Positions 10,402-20,976 of a DNA stretch of 64,000 bases are shown one piece after another (positions within the stretch are counted from its first letter, which is position 1; each line of letters begins with the position of its first letter). Made by a program: the position numbers and the translations under genes. The stretch spans positions 6,607,336 to 6,671,335 of the forward strand of contig NC_133472.1 in the NCBI RefSeq assembly GCF_025370935.1, given 5' to 3'. The notes under the pieces were generated by a model. It was not told the DNA's origin, made no database searches, and saw only the letters and a program-made list of their open reading frames with translations. Source of the DNA: Choristoneura fumiferana (taxonomy: Eukaryota; Arthropoda; Insecta; Lepidoptera; Tortricidae).

Positions 10402-10530
10402 GGGCATACATGTCCAAATGTCAGAAAGTCCAGGTGTCACATTGTCCATGGTCAAAAAGTCCGAAGGATGAAACGTCCTAGTGTCTAAAAGTCCTAGCGT
10501 CAAAAAGTCCATGGTCAAAAAGTCCGATAC
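10402..10530. repeat. Degenerate AAAAAGTCC minisatellite
   Basis: Repeated short units ending in (A)AAAGTCC or GTCC with variable spacers, about 10-20 bp each and more than eight in a row, for example GGTCAAAAAGTCC twice. Simple low-complexity tandem repeat. Confidence 0.7.
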
Positions 10531-10614
10531 GAGACGAGTACAATGAAACTATTTATTTATTTATTTTTGGATATTTTTTCTCAAACGATTTATTCCCAAT
10601 CGATTTTTTTTAAA

Positions 10615-10745
10615 GAGGCTGTAACGTGCTGATGTTTGCTATCGCATTCATCATCTCTTTCTATCCTAGTCTTATACCGTGTGACAGAAAGCAGTCGTTA
10701 AAATTATTGTGATTCCAAGTGCGCTAGATAATAAGGCTTCGGGAT
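10615..10745. repeat. Interspersed repeat, family G copy 1
   Basis: Shares TTTGCTATCGCATTC, CTTATACCGTGTGA.AGAAAG and TTGTGATTCCAAGT, in the same order and orientation, with 16040-16165. Ends undefined. Confidence 0.65.
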
Positions 10746-11464
10746 TGTAATAAAACTAGATCGTTCGTCCATATATGAAAGAGTTTGGAATAATATCTTC
10801 GCCGAAAAGTCAGGATCACGTATTTTTTAATCTTCTGGACTTCTGATATTGTAATTCCAGGACAACTTTAAAACACTATTCAGTGTTATCAAAGTGACGG
10901 GATTTCAGCAACTGGTCCTTCGAATCGATAATAGCTCTTCGCAAGCCTGCAATAAAATATTTCTAAAAGACTTCTCCATCGGCACCTCACAATCGTAAAG
11001 GGATCGTATTTTGTCAGCTTTAGGTACTCAGACGATGAACTTAAAATAAAAGTTAAAACATCTCCGGCATGGCAATTATGTGCTTCTATATAAAGGATAC
11101 TGATTTCGGTTAAATGCATTCTTTGGCACGCTGCAGGGGGTGACGCAACGTTGGAAGGCTATTTTCATTTGGCCACTTCACGTAAACGAAATTTTCTCTG
11201 ACAATTTCATGATTTCGTATTAAGTTTCGCAAAGAGAAAAAAAAAACAAAAGTAAACTTAACAGGTGCGGGCTAGGGTTTGAGGATTAAACGTATGACTT
11301 TGGTGTAAAATGCCATTGAGTAAGCCACTGGGCTGGGATGGATAAAAGGAAAGTTCAACATTGGAAATTAATTTGACAAGTAAGGATAGTTAGTTATAAA
11401 CAAGGTTAAATTTCCGACCCTATAGATAGAGGAGAGCCCACAAAGCCACCGAGAGTGGGCACAG

Positions 11465-11590
11465 CAGGGCTACTACGAAACTCGAAGTTCGTATCGTACC
11501 GTCCCTCTCGCTCTCTTATTAAATAATATAAGTGTCAGAGGGGGGACCGCACGACACGAACTTCGAATTTCGAGTTTCGTAATAGCCCTG
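11465..11590. repeat. Foldback MITE, family B
   Basis: Left end CAGGGCTACTACGAAACTCG; right end CGAGTTTCGTAATAGCCCTG. Arms of about 45 bp (including GTACCGTCCCTCTC) around an AT-rich centre TATTAAATAATATAAG. Typical of at least ten copies in this window. Confidence 0.88.
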
Positions 11591-12193
11591 TCCATTTTAG
11601 TTTTTTTGTTTATGCGTCATAGAAAATTTTGTTATACAACAATATGATAGTTGTTAAAATTCTTATAACTTTGACTCTATTGCTAATCGTTGAATGTTGA
11701 TGTACGATTTCCAAAAGATGATGATGATAAGATTTTGAAAATCCAAAAAAGGAACCTTTTTTGTAGGGCCACGCCTTCGAGGGGTGAGGAGAGGACTTTT
11801 AGACTAGTAATAAAAAAGTTATAATATCCACATATTAGTAATAACACCTCTGTTCAGTTTCGCCGCTAATGTATAATTTGTATGCAGCCAGGCCTTTTAG
11901 GGAGCGAATGAACGAATGAGTGAACGAGTGAATGGGAGCGTATCACCGCGGCAATGTTCACCGAATGGCGGGCAAGGATCTCGCGTGGGAAATGGGGCAA
12001 GCCTTTTCTGCATATGAAATACGGGGATTTAGCCGGTGTTATGTCACACAGTCGTTGTATTTGAGTGAATGGAAGTCTATTTTACACTTTTCATCCGATT
12101 CAGACATACTCTTAAAATAATACACAAATTATAAAAAAAACATTTGATGATGTCGAAAAGGAACTTGACTCAGCCTTATCCTGCTGTTTAAAT

Positions 12194-12673
12194 TAGGGAA
12201 GGGCCGAAATTCGTTTTAAATTCGGTTTAAATGCCGAACATTCGGCACTTGAAGAAAAGAACCTACTTGTACTATTTTGATTGAAATTAAGAGATAGCAT
12301 GTCTGTCATATCAGTAATATATGCAACAAAAATTCAATAAACTTAGTAGGTACTTATTCTTTTACTAAACATCTTGATTACATTATTTTTTTATATGAAA
12401 TAAACTATTATTATTATTATTATTACATAAATTGTAAATTGAAGTACTTAAAAAAAAGTTTTTGGTTCACAATTTTCACAAACTAAACATTGAGAAACAT
12501 TGTGTTTTTAATCTTCAAAAGGTAATTTCAATCAAATTCAACGATCTATTTACTCATATTTAAAATTCAGTAGAGGCAGTTTATTGATCCGAAGTTCGGC
12601 CGATTTTTTTTATTTTTACCGAATGTTCGGCCGAAGTTCGTATTCGGTTAAAACTACATTCAGCCCATCACTA
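12194..12673. mobile_element. hAT-type MITE with TTCGG palindromes, second copy
   Basis: Ends TAGGGAAGGGCCGAA and CAGCCCATCACTA, with GCCGAACATTCGGC-like palindromes near both ends and an AT-rich middle, as in 2319-2813. The flanks (GTTTAAAT and GTGCGTGC) do not form a clean duplication, so this copy is older or rearranged. Confidence 0.78.
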
Positions 12674-12985
12674 GTGCGTGCCTAATTCAGGGCTGATTTG
12701 CAGTTAATACCTTCATATTCCAAAAAAAGATTATGTTTAATTCTAATAAATGTGAAAAGCCGTTGACGATTTTTTGTACATTAAATCATCCACTTTCGTG
12801 TTGTTCAGGTATTAGGTTGTCGTATTTTAATCAAAATCGAATTACCTGATTTTATTTACATTTATTGAGGTTTCTGTCTGGAACATTTATAATTGCACTG
12901 TGCACTGTCTAAACATAAGTCATTGTATCTGCCAATTACTGCAAAACTTAATCATTATTGAACTAATCATTACTAATCATTATTT

Positions 12986-13250
12986 GACGACCGGATGGCC
13001 AAATGGTTAGAGAACCGACTACGAAGCTTGAGGTCCCGGGTTCCATTCCCGGTCGGGACAAATATTGGTATGAATAATACGAATGTTTGTCCTCGGGTCT
13101 TGGGTGTTTAATATGTATTTAAGTATGTATTTATCTATATAAGTATGTTTATCCGTTGCCTAGTATCCATAGTACAAGCTTTGCTTAGTTTGGGGCTAGG
13201 TCAATTGGTGTCAAGTGTCCCATGATACGAGTATTTATTTATTTATTATT
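12986..13250 (+). mobile_element. tRNA-derived SINE (SINE-3)
   Basis: tRNA-like head GACGACCGGATGGCCAAATG (box A) with GGGTTCCATTCCC (box B, about 13038). Body follows with TTGTCCTCGGGTCTTGGGTG and GTTTATCCGTTGCCTAGTAT, ending in a (TATT)n tail. The extended body and tail mark it as a SINE rather than a functional tRNA gene. Confidence 0.8.
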
Positions 13251-13544
13251 GAACTTCTAGCTTTAGAAATTATCTTGTGAGTAATTTCTTTAGTCAATAA
13301 ATTTTAATGTTCTTTAAATCGATCTTTAAAATAAGTTTTATAACTAAGATGTTAACCTGTTTCATTTTTCGTTTTCCCTAGCATTTGTTTTTTTTATTCT
13401 GCTTTTCGTCAATCTAATCGGCGTATGAGTTGTTTGCTAAACATTGCGTTCGGGAGGAGTCCGGGTAGTCTCAGAATAAACCTAATTACCAAGAAAATTT
13501 TTATAACAAAAACTTGAACCGACTACCAAAAACCATGAAAATAT

Positions 13545-13643
13545 TTTTCTACCAGTCTGAAGTCCTCACCTACGCACTACATATTGGGCTTCAATCACTC
13601 CTGTTGGCTCGTACTGAGGCACCGACTTCAGACTGGTAGAAAA
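13545..13643. repeat. Short hairpin-forming inverted repeat
   Basis: A perfect 20-bp inverted pair (TTTTCTACCAGTCTGAAGTC at 13545-13564; complement at 13624-13643) separated by 59 bases. Too short to classify. Confidence 0.8.
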
Positions 13644-13865
13644 TCAAACCAGCAAGCCAAATTTTCGGAAGAATAAAATAAGAACTTACAGCTCTACAAC
13701 TTGCGAAGGCTATAATATAATTCGTAAGTATATGAAAACTAACCAACGCCGACCTTAGGCTTCAATATATTATCCTAAGTTATAAGAAGAAATTAAATTT
13801 TAAGTTGTTATAAAATATTTTATATTGTTATAAATAAATTTCAGGACTGACCATTGAACTTGGCA

Positions 13866-14010
13866 CCTTTGGGTCCGTTTGACATTTGCGTCTGTCTGTG
13901 ATTGGTTAACAAACTAAATGAGCCAATCGCAAGCAAACGTCAAACGTCAAACGAACCTCACGATACTAACGCCATCTAGCGACATTTCGCCTGTCGGAAA
14001 ACCTTCATTC
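13866..14010. repeat. Family C2 repeat (ACGCCATCTAGCGA type)
   Basis: Contains GGTCCGTTTGACATTTGCG, GATTGGTTAAC / CCAATCGCAAGCAAACGTC and CCTCACGATACTAACGCCAT. It matches the outer element at 26270-26855 and the copy at 48046-48215. Confidence 0.7.
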
Positions 14011-14043
14011 CCGGAGTTTCAACTCAACTCCAGAATATAATGG

Positions 14044-14072
14044 GCGCACGCGAAGCCGGGGGTAAGCACTAG
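14044..14072 (+). mobile_element. Helitron 3' end fragment
   Basis: CGCGAAGCCGGGGGTAAGCACTAGT resembles Lep1-like 3' tails ending CTAG|T. Only the end remains. Confidence 0.5.
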
Positions 14073-14365
14073 TGATACAATACACACTTTAAGTCATAGC
14101 TACAATCACCTTATTAGGTTACCTCTGAAGCAGAATGAAAAGCCTTCATTTTAAATCGAATCAGCGCAGCGCTAGAAGCCTTTTAATACGATTATGGTAT
14201 ATCCCGACTAAGTACATGATTAAATTGATTAATTGAACGACCTTTGTAATTTGATTAATATTCAATCTGTGCCCTTATTACCCTTTGCGCACGCTCTCGC
14301 GAACTCTGGATTTTTTTTAGATAGAATCATTAGAACATAGGCTCTCAGAATGTAGAGCGTAGTTG

Positions 14366-14526
14366 GCACGTGGGCTCAATGCGGGTTGGGATCTTCACAC
14401 ACAGCATTGCTGCTACACCATCGCAGGTTCGTACAAGTTTCTTTCGCCGTAAAGCTGGTGAATTTTGAAAACTTTGGTTTAAACCTACGGTCCTTGAGAA
14501 GCCGTAGGTAAATCCACTAGGCCAGA
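14366..14526 (-). mobile_element. SINE-1, highly diverged
   Basis: Reverse copy of SINE-1 recognisable from GGCTCAATGCGGGTTGGGA, CATCGCAGGTTCGTACAAG, TTTCTTTCGCCGTAAAGCTG and the head remnant CCACTAGGCCAGA. Many substitutions and small deletions. Confidence 0.7.
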
Positions 14527-15116
14527 CGTTTTAACGGTGTGCCGCGATAGTCGCGAAGTATGCTTGTGTATTTTTATTTACGTTCCCTTTTGGGTTTTTG
14601 TACTTAAAGGTGTTGACGAGACGCTATTATTAAGCCTCCGCTGTCCGTTTATGTTATACATTATTAATATTATGGGTATACTGTACGAAAACAACGCGCC
14701 AGCCCGACTGGCACTTGGCTATTTTTTACTGGTACGCCGTGAATGAAACTGATGAACGAAAAGTGTGCCGTTAAAGCCAAAAAGTTGAAAACGCCTGCAC
14801 AAGGCTACCATGGCTTAAACCAGACCAGAACTAGAATGTTAATTCAAAAGCCAGATGTAATGGTTGATGCGAGGGTAGGCTGGTTGTAAGACATCGGTTA
14901 AACGCTAATTCTGGAGTCAGTTCAATCCATCATTCTGGTAGAATGACGAGAGAATTATCGTGTAACCTTCACGGATTGACGAACTGATGAAATAGTACAT
15001 TACTGCAGAGACCAGTAAGTAAGCCATCCAGGACGAGTTGAAGTTTGATCAATGATACGAGGCCAGGATGGCGATTACTGGTCGAAGCTTGTACCTAGTG
15101 CTTTTCTCAAAAATGA

Positions 15117-15330
15117 TTATGACGGTGATTATGATGTGCTGATGATGGTGAGGATGATGATGATGATAATAATGATGATGATTGATGGTGATGGTGATGA
15201 TTGATGATGGTTGATGGGGATGATTAGTGATGGTGATGAGTCGTTGATGGTGATGATGATGCTGATGCGATGATGATGATGGTTGGTAGTGACGGTGACG
15301 ATGATAATGATGATGATAATGACGACATGG
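15117..15330. repeat. (GAT/GGT)n low-complexity tract
   Basis: About 210 bp of GAT, GGTGAT and GATGATG units with interruptions. The His-rich open frames on the minus strand come from this tract. Confidence 0.92.
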
Positions 15331-15423
15331 ACCCATTGCAAAATACTAGTTAACTACACCCAACACTGCCGCTCGGCCCGCGCGCTGTTTGTGACGGGTT
15401 CCAAATTTTTATAGGAACCCGTT

Positions 15424-15556
15424 ACTGTCCAGTAAGTAAATTTCATACTTACCTTCTTACTGCACATGAAGGCATGTCTAGTGTATGTCTACTGTCCAGT
15501 AAGTAAATTTATACTTACCTTCTTACTGCACATGAAGGCATGTCTAGTGTATGTCT
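15424..15556. repeat. Tandem duplication, 67/66-bp units
   Basis: Two adjacent, nearly identical units starting ACTGTCCAGTAAGTAAATTT (15424-15490 and 15491-15556); the second lacks one base. A third partial start ACTGTCCA follows at 15557. Near identity suggests a recent duplication. Confidence 0.95.
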
Positions 15557-15905
15557 ACTGTCCATGGAATGGACAGTACGAGGTTACTTCCTGGACACTA
15601 GCAGTCTCCAGGACGCGTTACTTTCTACGACGTTTTTGAAAAAATGACAATATATTTTGAATGACAGAAAACCAGAATGAGGACTGAGAAAATGCATGAA
15701 TGAGTATCTGACGCATTTTCTCAATGAAATGTGACACGTTGTGTCTGTGTGAATTGACCTTAGGTGTACCTTCTTTGCTGATTAACCTAGCCAATTAACC
15801 CCCACTGTCTCACAATATGTAATTGAATCTAATTTGTGGTAGACGTGTCTGACTGTTACTCGTATAGTTGCAGAACTGCTATTGACCACCCTCAACATCA
15901 GAGGT

Positions 15906-16020
15906 GATACTACGAAATTCGAAAATCGAAGTTCGTGTCGTACCGTCCCTCTCACTCTCGTATTAAATAATATAAGCGTCAGCGGGACGGCAAGATACGA
16001 AGTTCGAATTTTGCACTTCA
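15906..16020. repeat. Foldback MITE, family B, right arm eroded
   Basis: Left arm TACTACGAAATTCGAAAATC is intact; centre TATTAAATAATATAAGCGTC. The right arm starts GACGGCAAGATACGAAGTTC and then diverges. Confidence 0.8.
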
Positions 16021-16039
16021 GAGTTTTGCACTCTCTGAG

Positions 16040-16165
16040 ACCGTATTGTCTAACGCGTTAACGTTCGCTATCGCATTCTCCATCTCTCATCCTCGTCTTA
16101 TACCGTGTGAAAGAAAGAAGTGGTTAACGATTGTGATTCCAAGTCTGTTAAATAATAAAACCCCT
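16040..16165. repeat. Interspersed repeat, family G copy 2
   Basis: Same ordered motifs as 10615-10745 (TTCGCTATCGCATTC, CTTATACCGTGTGAAAGAAAG, TTGTGATTCCAAGTC). Confidence 0.65.
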
Positions 16166-17177
16166 GTTCTACAAATTTCAACTTAATTCAATCACTGAAA
16201 ATTAGTCAAATTTGAGCCGCAAGAATTGACAACAACTAAAAGCTTGTAATTGCGTTTCTGAACGTTAACACGTCATACATAACCGCTTTCACTAACAATG
16301 TATAGTTGACTTTAATCGAAGCAGGTAGGTATAATGGATTAACAGATCGCTTTTATAATCATCGATTACCATTCGATCGGTTGTAATCGATTTTAACTTG
16401 AGTGTTGTCGACAAGGCGAAAGTTTTTATTGAATTAAACAGGGAATGGAACATAAGTGAGAGTTTTTAGAGTTTTATGTTTTTGCTGTTTGCGACCAAGC
16501 TGTTTGATTTAGCGTTTAGCCGAAGTGTTATAGTACTCGTATTTACCACGTAATTTACAACTAAAACAGCTTAGAAACTTTGTTCTAGTGCAGTTGTATT
16601 TTAGTGCACATTTTAAACATTAATTCATTTTAGCTTTTGTAAATATATTTGTGAATAGAAGCGATTATTCGAGAAATTGATGGTTTAGTAATTCAATTTT
16701 TTTTTATACTACCAGCGTTTTTGGAAACACCATCATTGCCAAGAAGAAACTGCTGCCAGAAAATTGGCAGAAAGTAATTAATTCAAAACAAGCTAACAAT
16801 GACTAAGTAAACTAAAAATATGTTGGTTAAAAATAAAAGGATGTACGTATGGTTAGATAAGAACCTAATTCTAACTCGAACCTAAGTCGAACTAATACAT
16901 CTACGTTCACTGGAAGTGTAAGACTGTATTTAAGTCTCCAAATGTCAAAATTATTATATCTCTAAAATCTAAAATACATACTTAGTTCATGCATATTGTG
17001 TGTGACTGCTTAGCTTAGAGCAACACGGGCTTCCTACGGAAGGGAGTAGCCATTCGCCGCGTTCCCCTCTGTCAAAGTACAGGCCCAACTGGGCATACGA
17101 ATTTTATAAAACAAGACGCGCTCGGATTTCAAACTAGACCGAATCGAGTCGCACGATTGAACGCTGAAGTGCTAAAA

Positions 17178-17373
17178 ATGCCGAATTGTTCAGTTTTCTG
17201 CTGTAAAAAGAGATCTGGGATACCCCATCCATCCCAGCCTATATACGTCTCACTGCTGGGCACAGGCCTCCTCTCAGAACAAGAGGGCTTGGGCCATAGT
17301 TCCCACGCGGGACCGGGAACGCGGGATCTGGGATATCAAGCTTGCAAAAAGGTGGTGTTACATTTCACATGCA
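17178..17373 (+). pseudogene. THAP-domain N-terminus, split by a SINE
   Basis: Begins at ATG 17178 with MPNCSVFCCKKRSG, the first Cys pair of a C2CH THAP zinc finger. After 15 codons the frame is broken by a 102-bp SINE insertion (17223-17324). It resumes at 17336 with a Gly-Gly-Val-Thr-Phe-His stretch, matching the THAP 'G(V/I)TFH' signature. The second metal-binding pair (Cys...His) is not reached: the frame ends, or meets a donor-like GTAAAT, after the Met-Gln that follows. THAP domains bind DNA in transposases and in transposase-derived regulators. Here it sits between TIRs, so a transposon relic is more likely than a host gene. Not expected to be functional. Confidence 0.65.
17223..17324 (-). 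mobile_element. 5'-truncated SINE-1 insertion with 11-bp TSD
   Basis: Reverse SINE-1 tail segment (CAGCCTATATACGTCTCACT ... TTGGGCCATAGTTCCCACGC on +) flanked by GATCTGGGATA on both sides (17212-17222 and 17325-17335). A 5'-truncated body with perfect target duplication shows target-primed retroposition into the THAP frame. Confidence 0.88.
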
Positions 17374-17840
17374 AGTAAATTGTTATCGTATTATTGCTAT
17401 TTAATTACATTTAAACAACAAAGTCGTACATTATTGTCCGATTCGTTTACCAACATCGAGTCTGCTAATCCGTACAAATTTCGGATCGGTCAAGCGATAA
17501 ATCCGACTTTTTGCCGATGAACAACTTAGTGATGTTACTGTCAATGTGTGAGTTTTGAGTCATCTGTCTGTACACGAATTATTAATGTATTGTTGGAATA
17601 TTTATGTGTTAACGTCGTCATTACAGTCAGTTGGTAGTTTTGTTTTTGCATGTAAGTGTGCGGAACTGCACTTGTGTGCACATTTCCCCCCGCAACAAAC
17701 GCCAGAACTATTTTAAAGGTAATCTACCGCTAAAGCTACTCCCTTCCGGTAAAAAGCCCGCGTTGCTCTACGTGTGACTGCTACTACAGCGTCTGTGGTA
17801 GACTGGAAGGCACGCATAGCATCAAATGAGTTCAGACTCT

Positions 17841-17981
17841 GCAGGGCTACCTACTACGAAATTCGAAAATCGAAGTTCGTATCGTACATACTATCCCGCT
17901 CACACTTATACTATTGAATACGAGAGTGAGAGGGACGGTACGATACGAACTTCGATTTCCGAACTTCGTAGTACCCCTTCT
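17841..17981. repeat. Foldback MITE, family B
   Basis: Left GCAGGGCTACCTACTACGAA; right GAACTTCGTAGTACCCCTTC. Orientation of the centre is reversed relative to 11465-11590. Confidence 0.85.
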
Positions 17982-17998
17982 GTTCCGTAATCTTTGCT

Positions 17999-18425
17999 AA
18001 TGAGGGCTATCGCGTATGAATTCGCCACTAGAGGCGCTAGTGTAGCGTGTGGTCTCCGAAATGTCAAATCTCATAGTTTTTGGGTGAGCTACGCGGGTTT
18101 ATTTATAATTAGAATAATTTTGTTAATATTTTGCAATATCTGAAATTAATTATGGCAAATATGCGTTCCGGGGCAATGAATGTCTGTATTTTGAGACAGT
18201 TTTGTCTTTCGGAAACCTTTGTCCTCCCTTTTTTCCGAACAAAACGGGGACTATGCAACACTGTGGCATGCTCGATATTTTTATGGTACGGTTTTAAGGT
18301 GCATTAAATATGATTTTAATCTAAACTTTGTTTTCACGCCCGTAATAACAAACTTTGAAAACCATACTTAAAAACCTCATGCAACAGTGCGCCATCTAGT
18401 GAGACAAAAAACGATAGCCCTTATT
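17999..18425. mobile_element. Family C DNA element
   Basis: Begins AATGAGGGCTATCGCGTATG and ends AACGATAGCCCTTATT. Nearly collinear with 1332-1749. Confidence 0.85.
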
Positions 18426-18770
18426 ACCATCTAATACTACCACAGATTCTGTTTTCTTTTTTTTTAATAAATTACCACAGATTCGTAATTTAACGAACGC
18501 AAAGCAAAAAGCAAAACAAAAGTCAAGTTCAAACAGAACAAATTGAAATTGTCAAAGCTTGAAGCTATTGTCGAGTTTCGCACTGTTGCGTGACAATAGA
18601 ACATTCTAGAGGCTTCAAACGAGATTTCCAAATACCAATAAACAAACTGGATCGCGAACATTCAATTGTTTTCTGTTCTTGAAGGGCCACGTGTCGAAAT
18701 CAAAATTATTGGAATTATAATGTCGCAAAGCAAAGTAAGGATCAAATAAGTTTTTGTTGAAAATAGTAGG

Positions 18771-18845
18771 CTATTATACACACACACAGACACACATAGC
18801 GGTCAAACTTATTACACACCCCTCTTTTTGCGTCGGGGGTTAAAA
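18771..18845 (+). repeat. Family D repeat, 3' end only
   Basis: An (ACAC)-rich stretch, then ATAGCGGTCAAACTTATTAC and CTTTTTGCGTCGGGGGTTAA, the end of family D. Confidence 0.75.
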
Positions 18846-19146
18846 AGAGTTATATCAGACCACATTTTTAATTTTCATTTAATTTTAATGGAATAATCGA
18901 GAAAAACTAACAAAAATGCAACGTTGTCAGCTCAGCAGGTATAAACACTCTTAAAAATAATTATTTAAAGATTATTGCATTATATCGCTTACCATATGGT
19001 GTTGAAACAAAGTACACAATTTGCAATGTTGCTGTCGTGGGTCGGAACGGGTTTGGTAAAGGCTGTACGCTATTTAGCACTAACGGCACCCACGCTAGAT
19101 TGATTTATTAAAACTGTTATTTGGTTCGGTTTCAAAACAATACAAA

Positions 19147-19197
<51 letters not shown>
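19147..19197. repeat. (AC)n microsatellite
   Basis: About 50 bp of uninterrupted AC dinucleotides; likely length-polymorphic. Confidence 0.97.
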
Positions 19198-19201
<4 letters not shown>

Positions 19202-19610
19202 TCACACCTGTATTCCCAAATGGGGTAGGCAGAGCACACGAAACGTCACCGCTTCGGAGCCACTTTTAGCAATTTTAGTTTTAAAGTCGTAATACTCGTA
19301 AGTACAGTCACCTGCATTAATATCAGCCACAGCCGAGCGTGCAAAAATATCTAACACGTGCTACTGGCCTTTGAAATAGTCGTAGGTATCAGATATTGGT
19401 GCTTTGGTACATCGACCTTGTTAGTGGGGTAAAGGGGCCGTACGTTTAAGAGCCTCAGTGTGGTTGGGGGACTTTTCAAAATCTCTACATGCACTTGTCT
19501 CGCATGGGGGGGGGGGGTAAAGATTATTCTTACGTAAGACTTCAGCCGGCACGTTAGAATTTTGGTCCCCTATAATACTCCCGCGAGCGCCGTAGAAACC
19601 GGCTGAGGGA

Positions 19611-19729
19611 TAATGGTGTTTTTCCACCGGCAAGGGAATTGAAATTTGTATGCATTCTCGCGAGCCGCCGCGGGCGCTGCCATACAAATTTCAATTCTCG
19701 TCTCGCCTCGCCGGTGGAAAACCACCTTA
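19611..19729. repeat. Foldback element with GAATTGAAATTTGTATG arms
   Basis: Left arm TAATGGTGTTTTTCCACCGG then GGAATTGAAATTTGTATG; right arm CATACAAATTTCAATTCTCG then CCGGTGGAAAACCACCTTA. The centre is GC-rich (CGAGCCGCCGCGGGCG). Overlapping minus-strand frames are artefacts of this repeat. Confidence 0.82.
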
Positions 19730-19984
19730 ACACCAGAAGATGGACAGCATCGTCTTCTTGACAACCTTTACATCCTATTGCGCTCACTAACCCACTAATA
19801 GGAGAGGCCTAATGTCTAATAATGGAGGGCTGATGCGACGATGACGTGATGTGATAAGGTAGTTTACCTGTGACTGTGACACTTTCACTTTGTACTTGAA
19901 TGGTGATATGGACGGTTGAATTACCTGTGGAAAAATAACATTTCGTTAGAATTTTTCATAAAGAAAATGTTAATGCTTACGGGT

Positions 19985-20065
19985 ATAGTCAATTTCAGGT
20001 CAATCCGACCACTGGAAGTAGGTCAAAATGAACTTGCGAGATTTGACCCACCAACAACAACAAAC
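19985..20065 (+). repeat. Family F repeat fragment
   Basis: AATTTCAGGTCAATCCGACC, GGAAGTAGGTCAAAATG and GCGAGATTTGACCCACCAAC match the family F core in forward orientation. Confidence 0.55.
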
Positions 20066-20235
20066 AGGGCAATCTTGTAAAAACTCCACTCTAATCGTAG
20101 GATTGCAGATGCTATTGAGCTATTAATAATGGACGCATTATGGCAAAACATTTGTAAGTATTTTACAGTTTGCAATATGTCGTGGGCCGGGTGACCTACA
20201 TATGCGGGCCACATGGCCTGCTTGCCATATGTAAA

Positions 20236-20429
20236 GCGCAAAACTCAGAGGACGGGTGCAGTGCAGGTTGGAAGCGGGTCGGGTCGGGTCTGCAGCGGGC
20301 CCACAAAACGACCCAGCACGACCCACCCCGCGCCCGCCGTCGGTGTGATGTTCATAAAAAGCCACGTAAATGCCCGCCGCACTCCCGACCCGACCCGCTC
20401 CCGACCCGTACCCGTCCTGTGTTTTGCGC
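20236..20429. repeat. GC-rich TIR element (GGGTCGGG family), copy 1
   Basis: Ends GCGCAAAACTCAGAGGACGG and CCCGTCCTGTGTTTTGCGC. Interior arms carry GGGTCGGGTCGGGTC and CCGACCCGACCCGCTCC. The centre has GTCGGTGTGATGTTCATAAA and CCACGTAAATGCCCGCC, shared with 59097-59238. The Arg/Pro-rich frames on both strands are composition artefacts. Confidence 0.8.
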
Positions 20430-20929
20430 ACAGTGGTTTAACGCAAACATCAGCTAAGACAACTCCCGTATTAAGTGCTTAGTGGTACCGTGTGAGAGCA
20501 AACACATTGCACTGATGCAACGCTAAGCTAAGCATCTATCGTTATCTCTGAGCTTACGCTCGCCACGCCACCCACGTCGTCCTTATCAAGAGCCGAGCCC
20601 ACCGTCAAGTCAGAGAAGCTGTTAAAGAGATTAAGCTGGTTTTAATCAATTATAAGTGCCACGAGAGTTCTGATTGCATAAAAGGAGAATGAATGAAATG
20701 AACGAGTGAATATCAAAATCCCGCTGTCATTAGATAACATGTTCTTGTGTATACCTAGTACCTTTACGAAGACGCGTGATTTTGACAAAATTAGCCATTA
20801 ATGACATTGTAATAAGAACCACGGCACGCGTCATCTTGAATGACTCTACTCTCTGACTCTACTCTGGTGGCGTGGCACTACCTATGCTAACTACTACTGC
20901 CGTTTTGCTGTATGTACTATTTTCATTTT

Positions 20930-20976
20930 TATTGTCTTGTGATTTTAAATAAATGTCTTCTTTCTTTCTTTCTTTA
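20930..20976 (+). mobile_element. LINE-like 3' tail
   Basis: TTGTGATTTTAAATAAATGTC followed by (TTTC)n, a typical retroposon 3' end. Only the tail is recognisable. Confidence 0.4.

Larger units (their letters stand above)
5822..11464. other. Unassigned sequence between repeats, 6-11 kb
   Basis: Stretches 5822-6247, 6826-7260, 7531-8297, 9188-9767 and 10746-11464. Only weak signals: a Helitron-core-like piece at about 9300-9411 (GATCTAGCTTGGTCTTCTTT) and possible retroelement-end sequence at about 9600-9760. Confidence 0.55.
17016..17770 (+). mobile_element. P-like DNA transposon relic carrying a THAP domain
   Basis: Terminal inverted repeats of about 35 bp: TAGAGCAACACGGGCTTCCT... at 17016 and ...AGCCCGCGTTGCTCTA ending at 17770; both also contain the ACTCCCTTCC / GGAAGGGAGT segment. 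The 10-mer TGTGACTGCT occurs just outside both ends, offset by a few bases. Inside is the start of a THAP zinc-finger protein (17178-17373), the DNA-binding domain found at the N-terminus of P-superfamily transposases. The element is only about 750 bp (about 640 without the SINE), so it lacks the catalytic region and is non-autonomous. Domain and TIRs are seen directly; the P assignment is inference. Confidence 0.65.
11591..19610. other. Unassigned sequence between repeats, 11.6-19.6 kb
   Basis: Stretches 11591-12193, 12674-12985, 13251-13544, 14527-15116, 15557-15905, 16166-17015, 18426-18770, 18846-19146 and 19198-19610. Nothing gene-like; 19305-19360 (CAGTCACCTGCATTAATATC) matches a repeat also seen in reverse at 42745-42830. 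Confidence 0.55.

Noticed and set aside
15049..15341. His-rich proteins on the minus strand
   Set aside because: Produced by the (GAT)n low-complexity tract; three frames give similar low-complexity peptides.
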